Below, one piece after another: positions 42,335-55,205 of a stretch of 64,000 bases of DNA. The stretch is from positions 1 to 64,000 of the forward strand of contig JAHEBH010000005.1 in the NCBI GenBank assembly GCA_024642335.1. Direction: 5' to 3'. The notes under the pieces were generated by a model. That model saw only the letters and a program-made list of their open reading frames with translations, had not been told where the DNA came from and did no database searches. The first letter of the stretch is position 1. Each line of letters opens with the position of its first letter. This DNA is from Erythrobacter sp. GTDB lineage: Bacteria > Pseudomonadota > Alphaproteobacteria > Sphingomonadales > Sphingomonadaceae. Both the position numbers and the translations under genes were made by a program.

Positions 42335-44500
42335 ATGAACCGCGCCCGCCTGCTCATATTCAATGCCGCGCTTGGACCGCTCGATTACCGCGTTCCGGAC
42401 GGAATGGATGTACGTCCCGGCTCGGTCGTGGTCGCTCCCTTGGGTCCGCGGCAGATCGTCGGCATCGTGTGGGATCCGCAGTACCTGCCGGCGGATTCTG
42501 TTCCCGAAAGCAAGCTGCGCCCGCTCATCGGCGTGCTGCCGGTCCCACCGCTCAAGCCCGCTCTTATGCGGCTGATCGAATGGACGGCGGATTACTATTG
42601 CGCTTCGATGGCCAGTGTCGCGCGCATGGTGATCTCTAGCGGCGGGGCCTTGAAGGGCGCAGCCACCATGACCGAATATCGCCTTACCGGCGGCATGCCC
42701 GAGCGCATGACGCCGCAGCGGCAAGCGGCCATGGAAGCACTGGAGGGCGAGCAGGCCACCATCCGCGAGCTCTCTGGCATTGCCGGCGTATCCGAAGGTG
42801 TGCTGCGCGGCCTCGTCAACCAGGGCGTGCTGGAGCCGGTGGAGGTTGATTGTGATCGCCCCTATCCGCGTGCGGTCGCCAATTTCGATGTGCCCGAACT
42901 GAGCGAGGAACAGCGCGAAGTGGCAGACCGATTTGTCAGCGCGGTGAAGGCGCACAAGTTCGCGCCCTTCCTGCTCGATGGCGTGACCGGATCGGGCAAG
43001 ACCGAAGTCTATTTCGAGGCAATCGCCGCAGCGATTAGGGAAGATCGGCAGGTCCTTGTCCTCTTGCCCGAAATTGCGCTTACAGAAGCCTTCCTCAAGC
43101 GCTTTGAAGCGCGTTTCGGTACCGCTCCGGTGCTGTGGCATTCCTCGCTCAAGGCAACCGAACGCCGCCGCGCCTGGCGTGCCATCGCCAGTGGCGAAGC
43201 ACAGGTGGTAGTGGGTGCCCGTTCCGCCCTGTTCCTGCCCTATGACCGGCTCGGCCTGATCGTGGTCGATGAAGCGCATGAGATCAGCTTCAAGCAGGAT
43301 GATGGCGTGCGCTACAACGCCCGCGACATCGCCGTGATGCGCGCAAGGTTCGAGGAATTGCCCGTGATCCTCGCCAGCGCCACGCCCGCGCTGGAAAGCC
43401 TGACGATGGCGGACCAGGGCATTTACGAGAAGCTGGTGCTGCCCAGCCGCTTCGGAGGCGCGGAACTGCCCGATATCGCCACGGTAGATCTGACAAAGGA
43501 AAAACCTCCCCGCCAGTGCTGGATCGCCCCGCCACTGGTCAAGGCGCTGGAGGAACGGCTGGAGCGCGGCGAGCAATCGCTGCTCTTCCTCAATCGCCGC
43601 GGCTATGCCCCTCTGACCTTGTGCCGCCATTGCGGGTATCGCTTCAAATGCCCCAATTGCAGCGCCTGGCTGGTCGAACACCGCCTGTCGCAACGCCTCG
43701 CCTGCCACCATTGCGGTCTGGAAACCGCCCCGCCCGATGCCTGCCCCGAATGCGGTGAAAAGGATTGCCTCGTCGCCTGCGGCCCCGGAGTCGAGCGCAT
43801 CGCCGACGAGGTGCGCGAGATTCTGCCCGATGCGAGGGTGGCCGTGATCACCTCCGACACGCTCAATTCGCCAGAGAAGATTGCCCATTTCATCACCGCG
43901 ATGGAGGAAGGCGCGATCGACGTGATCGTGGGCACACAGCTCGTCACCAAGGGCTTCCATTTCCCCGAACTGACGCTGGTTGGCGTGATCGATGCCGATC
44001 TGGGGCTGGAAGGCGGCGATCTCCGCGCGGCGGAACGGACATATCAGCAGATCGCGCAAGTGGCTGGCCGCGCCGGTCGCGGAGACAAACATGGCGAAGT
44101 GCTGATCCAGACGCGCCACCCCGACGCGCCCGTCATCGCAGCACTCGCCGCTGGAGATCGCGACGCCTTCTACGAGGCGGAAACCGAGGCCCGCCGCCAT
44201 GCAGGTGCCCCGCCCTTCGGCCGCTGGGCAGCGATCATCATTTCGAGCGAGGACGACAAGGAAGCGCGCGAGGCTGCCAACCGCATTGGCGCGTCGCGCC
44301 CCATGCTGGACGATGTGCAAATCCTCGGTCCGGCTCCGGCACCGCTGGCGCTGCTGCGCAACCGCTACCGCTATCGCCTGCTCATCAACGCCCGCCGCAG
44401 CGCCAATGTGCAGGATGTGATTCGGCAATGGTTGGGATCGCAGCAATTTGCTCCAGGCGTACGCGTCAACGTGGATATCGACCCCTACAGCTTCGTCTAG
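42335..44500 (+). CDS. priA: Primosomal replication protein N' (PriA helicase)
   Basis: PriA restarts collapsed forks by loading the primosome. The 721 residues contain a DNA-binding N terminus (ALGPLDYRVPDGMDV), Walker A GVTGSGKTE, DEAH-box VVDEAHEISFKQDDG, and the zinc-binding cysteine block CRHCGYRFKCPNC, HHCGLE and CPECGEKDCL. ATG 42335 is chosen over an in-frame ATG 42194 because the extra 47 residues fit no domain and the family starts near here. Convergent with the AraC/Ogt gene 9 bases away. Confidence 0.97.
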   Translation: MNRARLLIFNAALGPLDYRVPDGMDVRPGSVVVAPLGPRQIVGIVWDPQYLPADSVPESKLRPLIGVLPVPPLKPALMRLIEWTADYYCASMASVARMVISSGGALKGAATMTEYRLTGGMPERMTPQRQAAMEALEGEQATIRELSGIAGVSEGVLRGLVNQGVLEPVEVDCDRPYPRAVANFDVPELSEEQREVADRFVSAVKAHKFAPFLLDGVTGSGKTEVYFEAIAAAIREDRQVLVLLPEIALTEAFLKRFEARFGTAPVLWHSSLKATERRRAWRAIASGEAQVVVGARSALFLPYDRLGLIVVDEAHEISFKQDDGVRYNARDIAVMRARFEELPVILASATPALESLTMADQGIYEKLVLPSRFGGAELPDIATVDLTKEKPPRQCWIAPPLVKALEERLERGEQSLLFLNRRGYAPLTLCRHCGYRFKCPNCSAWLVEHRLSQRLACHHCGLETAPPDACPECGEKDCLVACGPGVERIADEVREILPDARVAVITSDTLNSPEKIAHFITAMEEGAIDVIVGTQLVTKGFHFPELTLVGVIDADLGLEGGDLRAAERTYQQIAQVAGRAGRGDKHGEVLIQTRHPDAPVIAALAAGDRDAFYEAETEARRHAGAPPFGRWAAIIISSEDDKEAREAANRIGASRPMLDDVQILGPAPAPLALLRNRYRYRLLINARRSANVQDVIRQWLGSQQFAPGVRVNVDIDPYSFV

Positions 44501-44509
44501 GCCATAAAC

Positions 44510-45349
44510 TCATAGATGGGCTTCGCGCTCTCGCCTCAGGAGCTCGGCCTTGATTTTCGTCCCATAGGCATAGCCCCCGAGCGACCCATCCGCTGCAATC
44601 ACACGGTGGCATGGCACCAGCACCGCCACCGGATTCGCACCATTCGCCCCGCCGACAGCGCGGCTGGCCTTGCGCGTACAAACGGCAGCGGCGACCTCTG
44701 CATAGCTGCGCGTCTCGCCCGGTGGAATTGCACGCAATTGCGCCCAGACACGCTGCTGGAAAGGCGTTCCCTCGACGTCGAGAGGAAGGTTGTTTCCCGT
44801 CGCAGGCCGTTCGATCACCTCGAGCACCTTTGCAGCAAGGTCTTGCGGCACCGCACCTTCTGCCAACTCGGCATTGGGGAATTGCGCCTTGAGTTCGACC
44901 TCACCCTCATTGAAGGACAGGCGGCAGATGCCTTTCTCGGTCACGGCCAGCAGCGCAGGGCCGAGCGGCGTGTGCAGCACCGTCCAGCCGATCACCACAC
45001 CCGCACCGCCCTTTCGCCAGGCCGATGGCGTCATGCCCAGCCGCGCCTGCATGGCGGCATAAAAGCGCGCCGGACTCTCATACCCGGCATCATATATGGC
45101 GTCCGTCACCCGCTGGCCGTTCCTGAGCGCCGCCACGGCACGCTCTTCCCGGATCGCACGGGCAAAGGCGGCGGGGGAGAGGCCGGTCATCTGCTTGAAC
45201 AGGCGCTGGAAATGGCTGGGCGAATAACCGACTGATTTGGCGAGCTCGGACAAGGCGGGTGCCTTGCCTTCGCAATCGAGAAGGCGTGCTGCCTGCGCCA
45301 CAGCCTTCTGGGTTTCCATGTTGATTTCAGGACTCGTCATGGCCGACAT
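44510..45349 (-). CDS. AraC-type HTH fused to O6-methylguanine-DNA methyltransferase (Ada-like)
   Basis: About 279 residues. The N-terminal part is an AraC/XylS HTH (LAKSVGYSPSHFQRLFKQMTGLSPAAFARAIREERA). The C-terminal part is an Ogt/AGT domain with the suicide cysteine in VPCHRVI and the flanking GTPFQQRVWAQL and GANPVAVL segments. It lacks the N-terminal Ada zinc/methylphosphotriester domain, so it resembles a two-domain Ada homologue. It repairs O6-methylguanine and may control its own gene. Start is uncertain between ATG 45349 and ATG 45340. Confidence 0.92.
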   Translation of the reverse strand: MSAMTSPEINMETQKAVAQAARLLDCEGKAPALSELAKSVGYSPSHFQRLFKQMTGLSPAAFARAIREERAVAALRNGQRVTDAIYDAGYESPARFYAAMQARLGMTPSAWRKGGAGVVIGWTVLHTPLGPALLAVTEKGICRLSFNEGEVELKAQFPNAELAEGAVPQDLAAKVLEVIERPATGNNLPLDVEGTPFQQRVWAQLRAIPPGETRSYAEVAAAVCTRKASRAVGGANGANPVAVLVPCHRVIAADGSLGGYAYGTKIKAELLRREREAHL

Positions 45350-45417
45350 CTTAGGGCGGACCTGCTGAATTGCTTCTCGAATCTTGCGCTTGCCACTTGG
45401 GAGTGTGATGGAGGGGC

Positions 45418-47001
45418 ATGAAATCACATTTTTCCCTTTCTCGCCTGCTTGCGCTGGTCCTGTTCGCGACTTCATGGCTAGTCGCCGGCCCGGCCCATGC
45501 GGACCCTGCCGATATCGACGCTGCGGCGCGCGGTGTGGTTCGCGTCGTGGTTGTCGGGCGAGACGGGGAAACAGTCTTCCCGATCAGTCACGGAACCGGA
45601 TTTGCGGTGGATGGGGAAACCATCGTCACCAATGCGCATGTTGTCGGGCCAGCCATCGAAGACCCCCGCCTGTCCATAGGTATTGTCCCCTCCGATGGCG
45701 GCGAGGCTGTTTATGGCCGGGTCCTTTCCGTCTCCCCGCGCAACGATCTGGCCTTGATCACCACCACCAGCCCCTTGCGCCTGCCGCCACTGACCATCGC
45801 GGGCAATCCGCCAGCCAATGCCGGCACTGTGACTGCGATCGGCTATCCGATGAATGTCGACCAGGCGCAGGGGTTGGGGGAAGAGGACATCTTCCGCGCC
45901 CAGCCACCGGTGACCAGCCAGGGCTTCCTGTCCGGACGTCGCCCCAGCCGCGAATTCGATACCTTGCTGCACACTGCCCCCATCGCGCGCGGAAACAGCG
46001 GTGGACCGCTGGTGGATGAATGCGGCCGGCTGGTGGGCGTCAATTCCTTCGGTGCGGAGAGCCAGGGGACCGAAGCGGAGTTCTTCTTCGCGGTAACCGT
46101 GCGCGAATTGCTGCCTTTCCTGCGCGCGAACGAGGTGACGCCGCGCATCAACTCCATGCCCTGCCGCAGCCTGGCAGTTCTCGATGCCGAAGAGCAGGAA
46201 CGCCAGCGCCAGCGCCTGCAGGCAGCGCAAGCAGACGAGGAAGCCGACGAACGGGCCCGGGCGCAGCGTAGCGCCGACATGCGCCGCGAGATCGAATTTG
46301 CCATGATGGATGAACGCGCCAATGGCATGGCGCTGAGCCTGCTGTGCTTTATGCTCTTTGTCGGCAGCGCTGTCTTTGCCGTCGATGCGCATCGTCGCGG
46401 TGACTTTCGTGCGCGGTCATTTGGTGGATCGGCGGCACTTCTCGCTCTGGTCGGTTCAGGAATAGCTTGGCTCAGCCGCCCGAACTTCAATGAAGTCGAA
46501 GAACGGCTGGAAGAGCGGCTGCGCGACGAAATGGCTGCGGAGGACACCGGCGTGATCATCCCTGTCATCACCGAGGGCACACTTGCCTGTACGCTCGATG
46601 CCTCGCGCAGCCGGGTCCTGGGCGCGCCGGTCGAAAATCTGGAAATGGGCTGGAGAGACGGAGGCTGCATCAACGGCCAGACCCAATTCGGCCTGACCGG
46701 AGACGAATGGAGCCGGGTGCTGGTACCCGCCAACGAGGAAGCCGTTTCCATCAGCCGCTATAATGAAAGCACCGGCGAATATATTGTCGAGCGCTATTTG
46801 CTCGATCGCAACGCCATGGGCGAAGCACGCGCCGCGAGGGCACAGATCCAGGCCCCGTCGTGCGACAGCGGTGAAGAGGCCGCGAGGATTCTTGGCGACC
46901 AGCAGCTGTCCATCGTCGCCTCGCTGCCGCCACTCCCCAATGAACGGTTTGTCTACAGTTGCAATCTTGTGCCTGAGGCGAAATCGACAGCGCCGGAATA
47001 G
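45418..47001 (+). CDS. Membrane-tethered trypsin-like serine protease (S1C-like)
   Basis: 527 residues. The signal peptide is about 1-28 (ending AHA). The protease domain has catalytic His74 (TNAHVVG), Asp110 (RNDLALI) and Ser194 (RGNSGGPLV). There is no PDZ domain. A charged, coiled-coil-prone segment (about 250-300) precedes two closely spaced membrane helices (about 305-350). The C-terminal periplasmic or cytosolic domain (about 365-527) has several cysteines and is unassigned. The arrangement of protease, coiled coil, two helices and a terminal domain is unlike DegP. Own promoter; divergent from the Ada-like gene. Confidence 0.9.
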   Translation: MKSHFSLSRLLALVLFATSWLVAGPAHADPADIDAAARGVVRVVVVGRDGETVFPISHGTGFAVDGETIVTNAHVVGPAIEDPRLSIGIVPSDGGEAVYGRVLSVSPRNDLALITTTSPLRLPPLTIAGNPPANAGTVTAIGYPMNVDQAQGLGEEDIFRAQPPVTSQGFLSGRRPSREFDTLLHTAPIARGNSGGPLVDECGRLVGVNSFGAESQGTEAEFFFAVTVRELLPFLRANEVTPRINSMPCRSLAVLDAEEQERQRQRLQAAQADEEADERARAQRSADMRREIEFAMMDERANGMALSLLCFMLFVGSAVFAVDAHRRGDFRARSFGGSAALLALVGSGIAWLSRPNFNEVEERLEERLRDEMAAEDTGVIIPVITEGTLACTLDASRSRVLGAPVENLEMGWRDGGCINGQTQFGLTGDEWSRVLVPANEEAVSISRYNESTGEYIVERYLLDRNAMGEARAARAQIQAPSCDSGEEAARILGDQQLSIVASLPPLPNERFVYSCNLVPEAKSTAPE

Positions 47002-47019
47002 TCTTTCCCAACCGCTGAC

Positions 47020-47048
47020 TTGCATCGCTGCCACCCCGGTGCTAGGCG
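47020..47048 (+). promoter_or_regulatory. Candidate atp operon promoter
   Basis: TTGCAT (47020-47025), a 17-base spacer and TAGGCG (47043-47048), about 91 bases before the GTG of atpH. Confidence 0.35.
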
Positions 47049-47139
47049 CGCGCCAACCTTGCCGGGACCAACCCGTTTGCGTCCACTTTACGGCAAGAGA
47101 AATCTTTCGTTTTCGGTAACCTCACAAGGGACCATTCGC

Positions 47140-47697
47140 GTGGAGCTTTCCGCCGGTATTAAGGCAAGCCTAGCCGGGCGTTATGCATCGGCACTCTTCG
47201 ATCTCGCAAGCGAGGCGGGGACGGTCACGACCGTCGAATCCGACCTTGAGAAGCTTGCGGCGGCGCTGGCCGAATCGGGTGAACTTCGCGCCCTCATCAA
47301 GAACCCGGAAGTAAGCCGCAGCCAACTGGGCAAGGTCATGGGCGGCATTGCCGACTATCTCGGCCTGTCCGGCCTGACGACCAACTTCCTTGGCGTGCTG
47401 GCCGAGAATCGCCGCGTGGCAGACCTGCCCGCCATGATTCGCGCCTTTGCCGCAATCGCTGCAGCCCAGCGCGGCGAGGTGAATGCCGAAGTCGCCAGCG
47501 CCCACCCGTTGAGCGAAGCCCAGCTGGCCGAGCTCGAAGCAAAGCTGCGCGCCCGCGAAGGCCGCACCGTCAAACTGAAATCACGCGTCGATCCCGGCCT
47601 TCTGGGCGGGCTCGTTGTCACCATTGGATCGAAGCGCATCGACAGCTCGATCCGCACCCGTCTCAACTCGCTTGCGCAAGCAATGAAGAGCGCCTGA
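47140..47697 (+). CDS. atpH: ATP synthase F1 subunit delta
   Basis: The delta subunit links F1 to the peripheral stalk. The 185 residues begin at GTG 47140 ([16 protein letters not shown]), matching the family N terminus. [22 protein letters not shown] and [26 protein letters not shown] are the standard delta motifs. It is first of atpHAGDC; the Fo genes are not here, as usual in alphaproteobacteria. Confidence 0.96.
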   Translation: MELSAGIKASLAGRYASALFDLASEAGTVTTVESDLEKLAAALAESGELRALIKNPEVSRSQLGKVMGGIADYLGLSGLTTNFLGVLAENRRVADLPAMIRAFAAIAAAQRGEVNAEVASAHPLSEAQLAELEAKLRAREGRTVKLKSRVDPGLLGGLVVTIGSKRIDSSIRTRLNSLAQAMKSA

Positions 47698-47720
47698 AAG
47701 CTCACTTGAAAGGCTGATAA

Positions 47721-49250
<1,530 letters not shown>

Positions 49251-49281
49251 GCCTGAACAGAGACCAATCTAGGGAGCCATC

Positions 49282-51628
<2,347 letters not shown>

Positions 51629-51633
51629 GCGAC

Positions 51634-51891
51634 ATGGCACTCCACTTCGAACTCGTAACCCCGGCCAGGCTGGTCCGCTCTGAAGATGTCCACATGGTGG
51701 TCGTCCCCGGTGCGGAAGGCGAATTCGGCGTGCTGGAAGGCCATGCGCCCTTCATGTCGACCATCCGCGACGGTGCGGTGCAGGTTTACAAGACCGCCGG
51801 CGGCGAGCCGGAGAGCATCGAGGTCAAGGGCGGATTTGCCGAGGTAGGCGAGAACGGCCTGACGGTTCTGGCCGAACACGTCGAAGGCTGA
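51634..51891 (+). CDS. atpC: ATP synthase F1 subunit epsilon (short form)
   Basis: 85 residues, a beta-sandwich only ([44 protein letters not shown]). The C-terminal two-helix domain found in most bacterial epsilon subunits (130-140 residues) is absent, as is common in sphingomonads. That domain is the ATP-hydrolysis inhibitor elsewhere, so regulation probably relies on something else. It closes atpHAGDC 5 bases after atpD. Confidence 0.95.
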   Translation: MALHFELVTPARLVRSEDVHMVVVPGAEGEFGVLEGHAPFMSTIRDGAVQVYKTAGGEPESIEVKGGFAEVGENGLTVLAEHVEG

Positions 51892-51913
51892 TCGCCCCGA
51901 CAACCGTTACAAG

Positions 51914-51940
51914 AAGGGCGCCCGCTGCGGCGCCCTTTTT
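51914..51940 (+). terminator. Rho-independent terminator of the atp operon
   Basis: AAGGGCGCC, a 6-base loop and GGCGCCCTT followed by TTT. It ends 23-49 bases after atpC, and its last base is the final base of the convergent HNH gene. Confidence 0.85.
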
Positions 51941-52221
51941 CATGCTCGTCCTGTACGCGTCGGCGCGTGGAAGTCGGGCGGCTTGCCTGCTATCCATTTG
52001 AGGAACTTGGCAACCTCCGCATGTTCGCGGACCGTCGCCACATCCTCTCCCATGCGCGACAATTGCGCATTGGTGAAGTGGGCATGGATCGTGCGGTGGC
52101 AGATCGGGTGCACATTGACGGTTATCCGCCCCTTCTTCGCTTTGGGGATTGGGTGGTGGATCTCCGTCATGCTGCCCAACGGCCTGCCACAGAGCCAGCA
52201 GGATGGAGCCTCGCCGGTCAT
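51940..52221 (-). CDS. Small HNH endonuclease family protein
   Basis: 93 residues. CWLCGRP, MTEIHHPIP and VHPICHRTIHAHF form an HNH/zinc-finger arrangement with four cysteine or histidine metal ligands and a candidate catalytic histidine pair. It starts inside the stop of the EamA gene (ATGA), so it is coupled to it. Small HNH proteins are widespread, often as phage or defence relics. Nothing here identifies a restriction partner. Confidence 0.82.
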   Translation of the reverse strand: MTGEAPSCWLCGRPLGSMTEIHHPIPKAKKGRITVNVHPICHRTIHAHFTNAQLSRMGEDVATVREHAEVAKFLKWIAGKPPDFHAPTRTGRA

Positions 52222-53117
52222 CGTTCTTGCGTCGATGCAAGAATGCGGCCGTCCCACCACAGGATCATGCCTGCCACCACAATGATTGCCGCACCGGCCA
52301 GCGTCGCCAGATCCGGAACATTGTCGAACACCAGCCAGCCGAGCGCCGATGCGGTGATGAGTTGCACATAGGTGGCAGGCGCAATCGTAGCCGCCCCCGC
52401 CCTGGTCGTGCCGTAGTATATCAGCGCATGGCCGACGGTTCCGGTGATCGCCACCAGCACCGATCGCAACACTACCGTCCAGTCAGGCAAGGAAAGGGCG
52501 AACATCGCCACGCCGCTGGCATGTCCAATGAAGCTGAACGGAACCAGAAATCCTGCGGTCCCTGCAGCCACGAAAAATTGCATGGACAGCACGCTGCCTC
52601 TTCCTGCTGCGGCGCGATTGGCGATCACCAGAAGGCTCATCCCCAGCGCCGTTCCCAGCGGCAGAAGGCCCGCCCAACCCAGCGCGAGAACATTCGGTCG
52701 CAGGATCACCAGCACACCTGCAAAGGCTGTTGCGATCGCAACCCAGGTGACTGGGCGTACTTTCTCTCCCAACAGCGGCCCGCTGAGCAGGGCAGTGAAG
52801 GCTGGTGCCACAAACGCTATCGAGATGGCGGTAGTCAACGGCATGATGAACACGGCCGAGAAGAAGCAGAGGGTGGCCAGCGCCAGGCTTGCACCGCGTG
52901 CCAGTTGCAGCAGCGGATGCTCGGTCTTGAGGGCCCTTCTTCCCTCGCGAAGCGTCAGCAGAAGCCCCAGGAATACTGCTCCGATGCAAAACCGCAGGGC
53001 CGCAAACGCCAGCGGGGACCAGTTTCCCGACACGGTCTTGGTGACCGTATCGCCAAGCGAGAACAGCGCGAAGCCGGCAATCGCCGCTGCCAGGCCCACT
53101 CTTTCATCGCGAAGCAT
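52218..53117 (-). CDS. EamA/DMT family transporter (copy 1)
   Basis: 299 residues with ten predicted membrane helices in two EamA repeats (first about 10-145, second about 150-290). GAVFLGLLLTLREG, ALSGPLLGEKVRPVTW and AALGWLVFDNVPD-like segments are typical. Substrate unknown (metabolite or amino acid exporters). Preceded 6 bases upstream by a second DMT gene on the same strand, and coupled to the HNH gene after it. Confidence 0.9.
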   Translation of the reverse strand: MLRDERVGLAAAIAGFALFSLGDTVTKTVSGNWSPLAFAALRFCIGAVFLGLLLTLREGRRALKTEHPLLQLARGASLALATLCFFSAVFIMPLTTAISIAFVAPAFTALLSGPLLGEKVRPVTWVAIATAFAGVLVILRPNVLALGWAGLLPLGTALGMSLLVIANRAAAGRGSVLSMQFFVAAGTAGFLVPFSFIGHASGVAMFALSLPDWTVVLRSVLVAITGTVGHALIYYGTTRAGAATIAPATYVQLITASALGWLVFDNVPDLATLAGAAIIVVAGMILWWDGRILASTQER

Positions 53118-53123
53118 TGCGCA

Positions 53124-54020
53124 TCATTTCTTGCTCGCTGAGCGGTTGCGGCTGTCATGCCAGAGATAGAGGCCCGCCCCGATGATGATGGCCGCGCCCA
53201 CCAGGGCCAGTCCGTCCGGTCTGTCCATAAAGAAGATCCACCCGAGCGCTACGGCCATCAGCAATTGCCCATATGTCATGGGCGCGATCGTGCCCGCCCC
53301 TGCCCTCGCCGTTCCCATATAGATCAGCCACTGTGCCAGCGTGGCGGAGAGGCCGATAAAGGCGCATCGCGCGACAATGGACCAGTGCGGCCAGCTCATC
53401 GCAAAGCCTTCCAAACCCGAGAAATGACCCAGTGTCGTCGCCACCAGCAGGAAGATCATAGCCGTGACCGACATGTAATATTGCATGGCCATGATACTTG
53501 CCCGCCCATGCACCTTGCGATTGGTGATGATGACCACGGCCATGCCGGTCGCCCCCATCAGCGGGAACATTACCCCCCAGCCTGCGCTCTCGAAACTGGG
53601 GCGCAGCACGATGAACACGCCGATGAAGGCGGCGACTGTCGCGATCCATGTGCTCCTGCGCGCCTTCTCTCCCAGGAAAACCATGGCTAGCAGCGCGGTG
53701 ATGATCGGCTGGGTAAAGGCGATGGTCGTCGCTTCTGACAAGGGCATGATCCACACGGCCAGGAACATGCCGATGGCGGACATGCTGATCGATATGCCGC
53801 GCAACCATTGCAGCCTGTCCTTGGGCAGTGCGAGCGCGCCGATGCCTTCCTGTCGTACGAGCAGGACGCACAGCAATGCGGTACCCACGACATAGCGCGT
53901 CGCCGCCATCGCAGGTGCCGGCCATTCACCCGCCATCCCCTTGATGATCGCATCGCCGATGGAGAGCGTGCAAAAGCCCGCCAGCGCATAGAGCAATCCG
54001 GCACGGTCAGAATGTTGCAT
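53124..54020 (-). CDS. EamA/DMT family transporter (copy 2)
   Basis: 298 residues, ten membrane helices, paralogous to the downstream EamA protein (shared IAFTQPIITALLAMVFLGEKARRSTW and TRAGAGTIAPMTYGQLL versus AFVAPAFTALLSGPLLGEKVRPVTW and TRAGAATIAPATYVQLI). The pair arose by tandem duplication. ATG 54020 is chosen; an upstream frame would start at 54077 with unrelated residues. Substrate unknown. Confidence 0.9.
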   Translation of the reverse strand: MQHSDRAGLLYALAGFCTLSIGDAIIKGMAGEWPAPAMAATRYVVGTALLCVLLVRQEGIGALALPKDRLQWLRGISISMSAIGMFLAVWIMPLSEATTIAFTQPIITALLAMVFLGEKARRSTWIATVAAFIGVFIVLRPSFESAGWGVMFPLMGATGMAVVIITNRKVHGRASIMAMQYYMSVTAMIFLLVATTLGHFSGLEGFAMSWPHWSIVARCAFIGLSATLAQWLIYMGTARAGAGTIAPMTYGQLLMAVALGWIFFMDRPDGLALVGAAIIIGAGLYLWHDSRNRSASKK

Positions 54021-54179
54021 GCAGAGAGCGCCCCCTTCTTGTGGTGACGACTTACGCGCTGCACTGGCGCGGGGCAAACAAAGCTTGGCTGGCGTGCCGT
54101 AGTTTTACCAATCGTTAAATCATCATGCTTAACAAAGCCCTATTGAGCAGGCGGTTAGGCCTGCACGCCTGGGGGCCCG

Positions 54180-55205
54180 ATGACCAAGCTGATTATCCAG
54201 ATTCCGTGCCTGAACGAAGCCGAGAGCCTGCCGGAGACCCTTGCCGCCCTCCCCCGGCGGATAGAGGGCGTGGACGTGATCGAATATCTCGTGATCGACG
54301 ATGGCAGCAGCGACGATACGGCACAGGTGGCCCGCCAGTGGGGCGTCCACCATATCGTGCGCCATCGCCGCAATCGCGGCCTTGCGGCCGCTTTCTGCAG
54401 CGGAATCGATGCCGCATTGGCGGCCGGCGCGGACATCATCGTCAATACCGATGCCGACGGGCAGTATGAGGGAGCAGACATTGCCTTGCTGGTGCAGCCG
54501 GTCCTGCGCGGAGAGGCGGATATTGTCCTGGGTGACCGCGGAGTGGCCGACAATGCCCATTTCGGGCCGTTCAAGCGCCTGCTCCAGCGCCTGGGTAGCG
54601 CCGTCGTGCAGAAGCTCGCCGGCACGCAGGTGAACGATGCAGTCAGCGGATTTCGCGCGATCAGCCGCGATGCCGCGCGCCGGATCAATATCACCACCGA
54701 GTTTTCCTATACCACCGACATGCTGATCCAGGCAGGTCGCAAGCGTATGGCTATCAAGACGGTGCCGATCCGCACGCATGCCACCATGCGCCCGTCACGC
54801 CTGTTCAAGTCCATCCCACGCTTCATCAGCCAGACCGGCGTGACAATCCTGCGCGCCTACACCACGCACAATGCCCTGCGTGTCTTTGTCGGCTCGGGAC
54901 TGGTGACCGCGCTCATCGGTGCCATTCCGATTGTGCGTTTCATGTGGTTCTGGCTGAATGGCGATGGCAGCGGCCACCTCCAGTCGCTGATCATCGGCGG
55001 CGCCCTGCTGATGCTGGGGACGATCATGGCTGTCATGGGCGTTCTGGCAGACCTGATTGCCACCAATCGCAAGCTGCTGGAAATGAACTTGCAGAAAATG
55101 CGTGAGTTGGAGGAAGTGATCACCGCGCGTGACAGCGCGGCCAGGTCGCCCAAGACGAAACCGCGCCTTGTGCCTGAAGGCAAGGAGCGAAAGGCGGCGT
55201 CATGA
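54180..55205 (+). CDS. Family 2 glycosyltransferase with C-terminal membrane helices
   Basis: 341 residues. The GT2 fold has IIQIPCLNEAESL, the acidic VIDDGSSDDTA, and the NTDADGQYE metal-binding motif. Two membrane helices (about 240-260 and 270-295) lie near the C terminus, and a basic, Lys-rich tail ends it. It resembles dolichol-phosphate-mannose-type or polyisoprenyl-phosphate hexose synthases, which make the sugar donor for a GT-C enzyme. The next gene overlaps by 4 bases (ATGA) and encodes such a GT-C-like protein, which supports that reading. Confidence 0.92.
   Translation: MTKLIIQIPCLNEAESLPETLAALPRRIEGVDVIEYLVIDDGSSDDTAQVARQWGVHHIVRHRRNRGLAAAFCSGIDAALAAGADIIVNTDADGQYEGADIALLVQPVLRGEADIVLGDRGVADNAHFGPFKRLLQRLGSAVVQKLAGTQVNDAVSGFRAISRDAARRINITTEFSYTTDMLIQAGRKRMAIKTVPIRTHATMRPSRLFKSIPRFISQTGVTILRAYTTHNALRVFVGSGLVTALIGAIPIVRFMWFWLNGDGSGHLQSLIIGGALLMLGTIMAVMGVLADLIATNRKLLEMNLQKMRELEEVITARDSAARSPKTKPRLVPEGKERKAAS

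Noticed and set aside
42236-44446. Long open frame opposite priA
   Set aside because: A GC-rich antisense shadow; PriA motifs on the plus strand are complete.
54100-54140. TTAA pair suggesting a CtrA site before the GT2 gene
   Set aside because: The two TTAA elements are separated by 10 bases rather than 7, so the match is poor.
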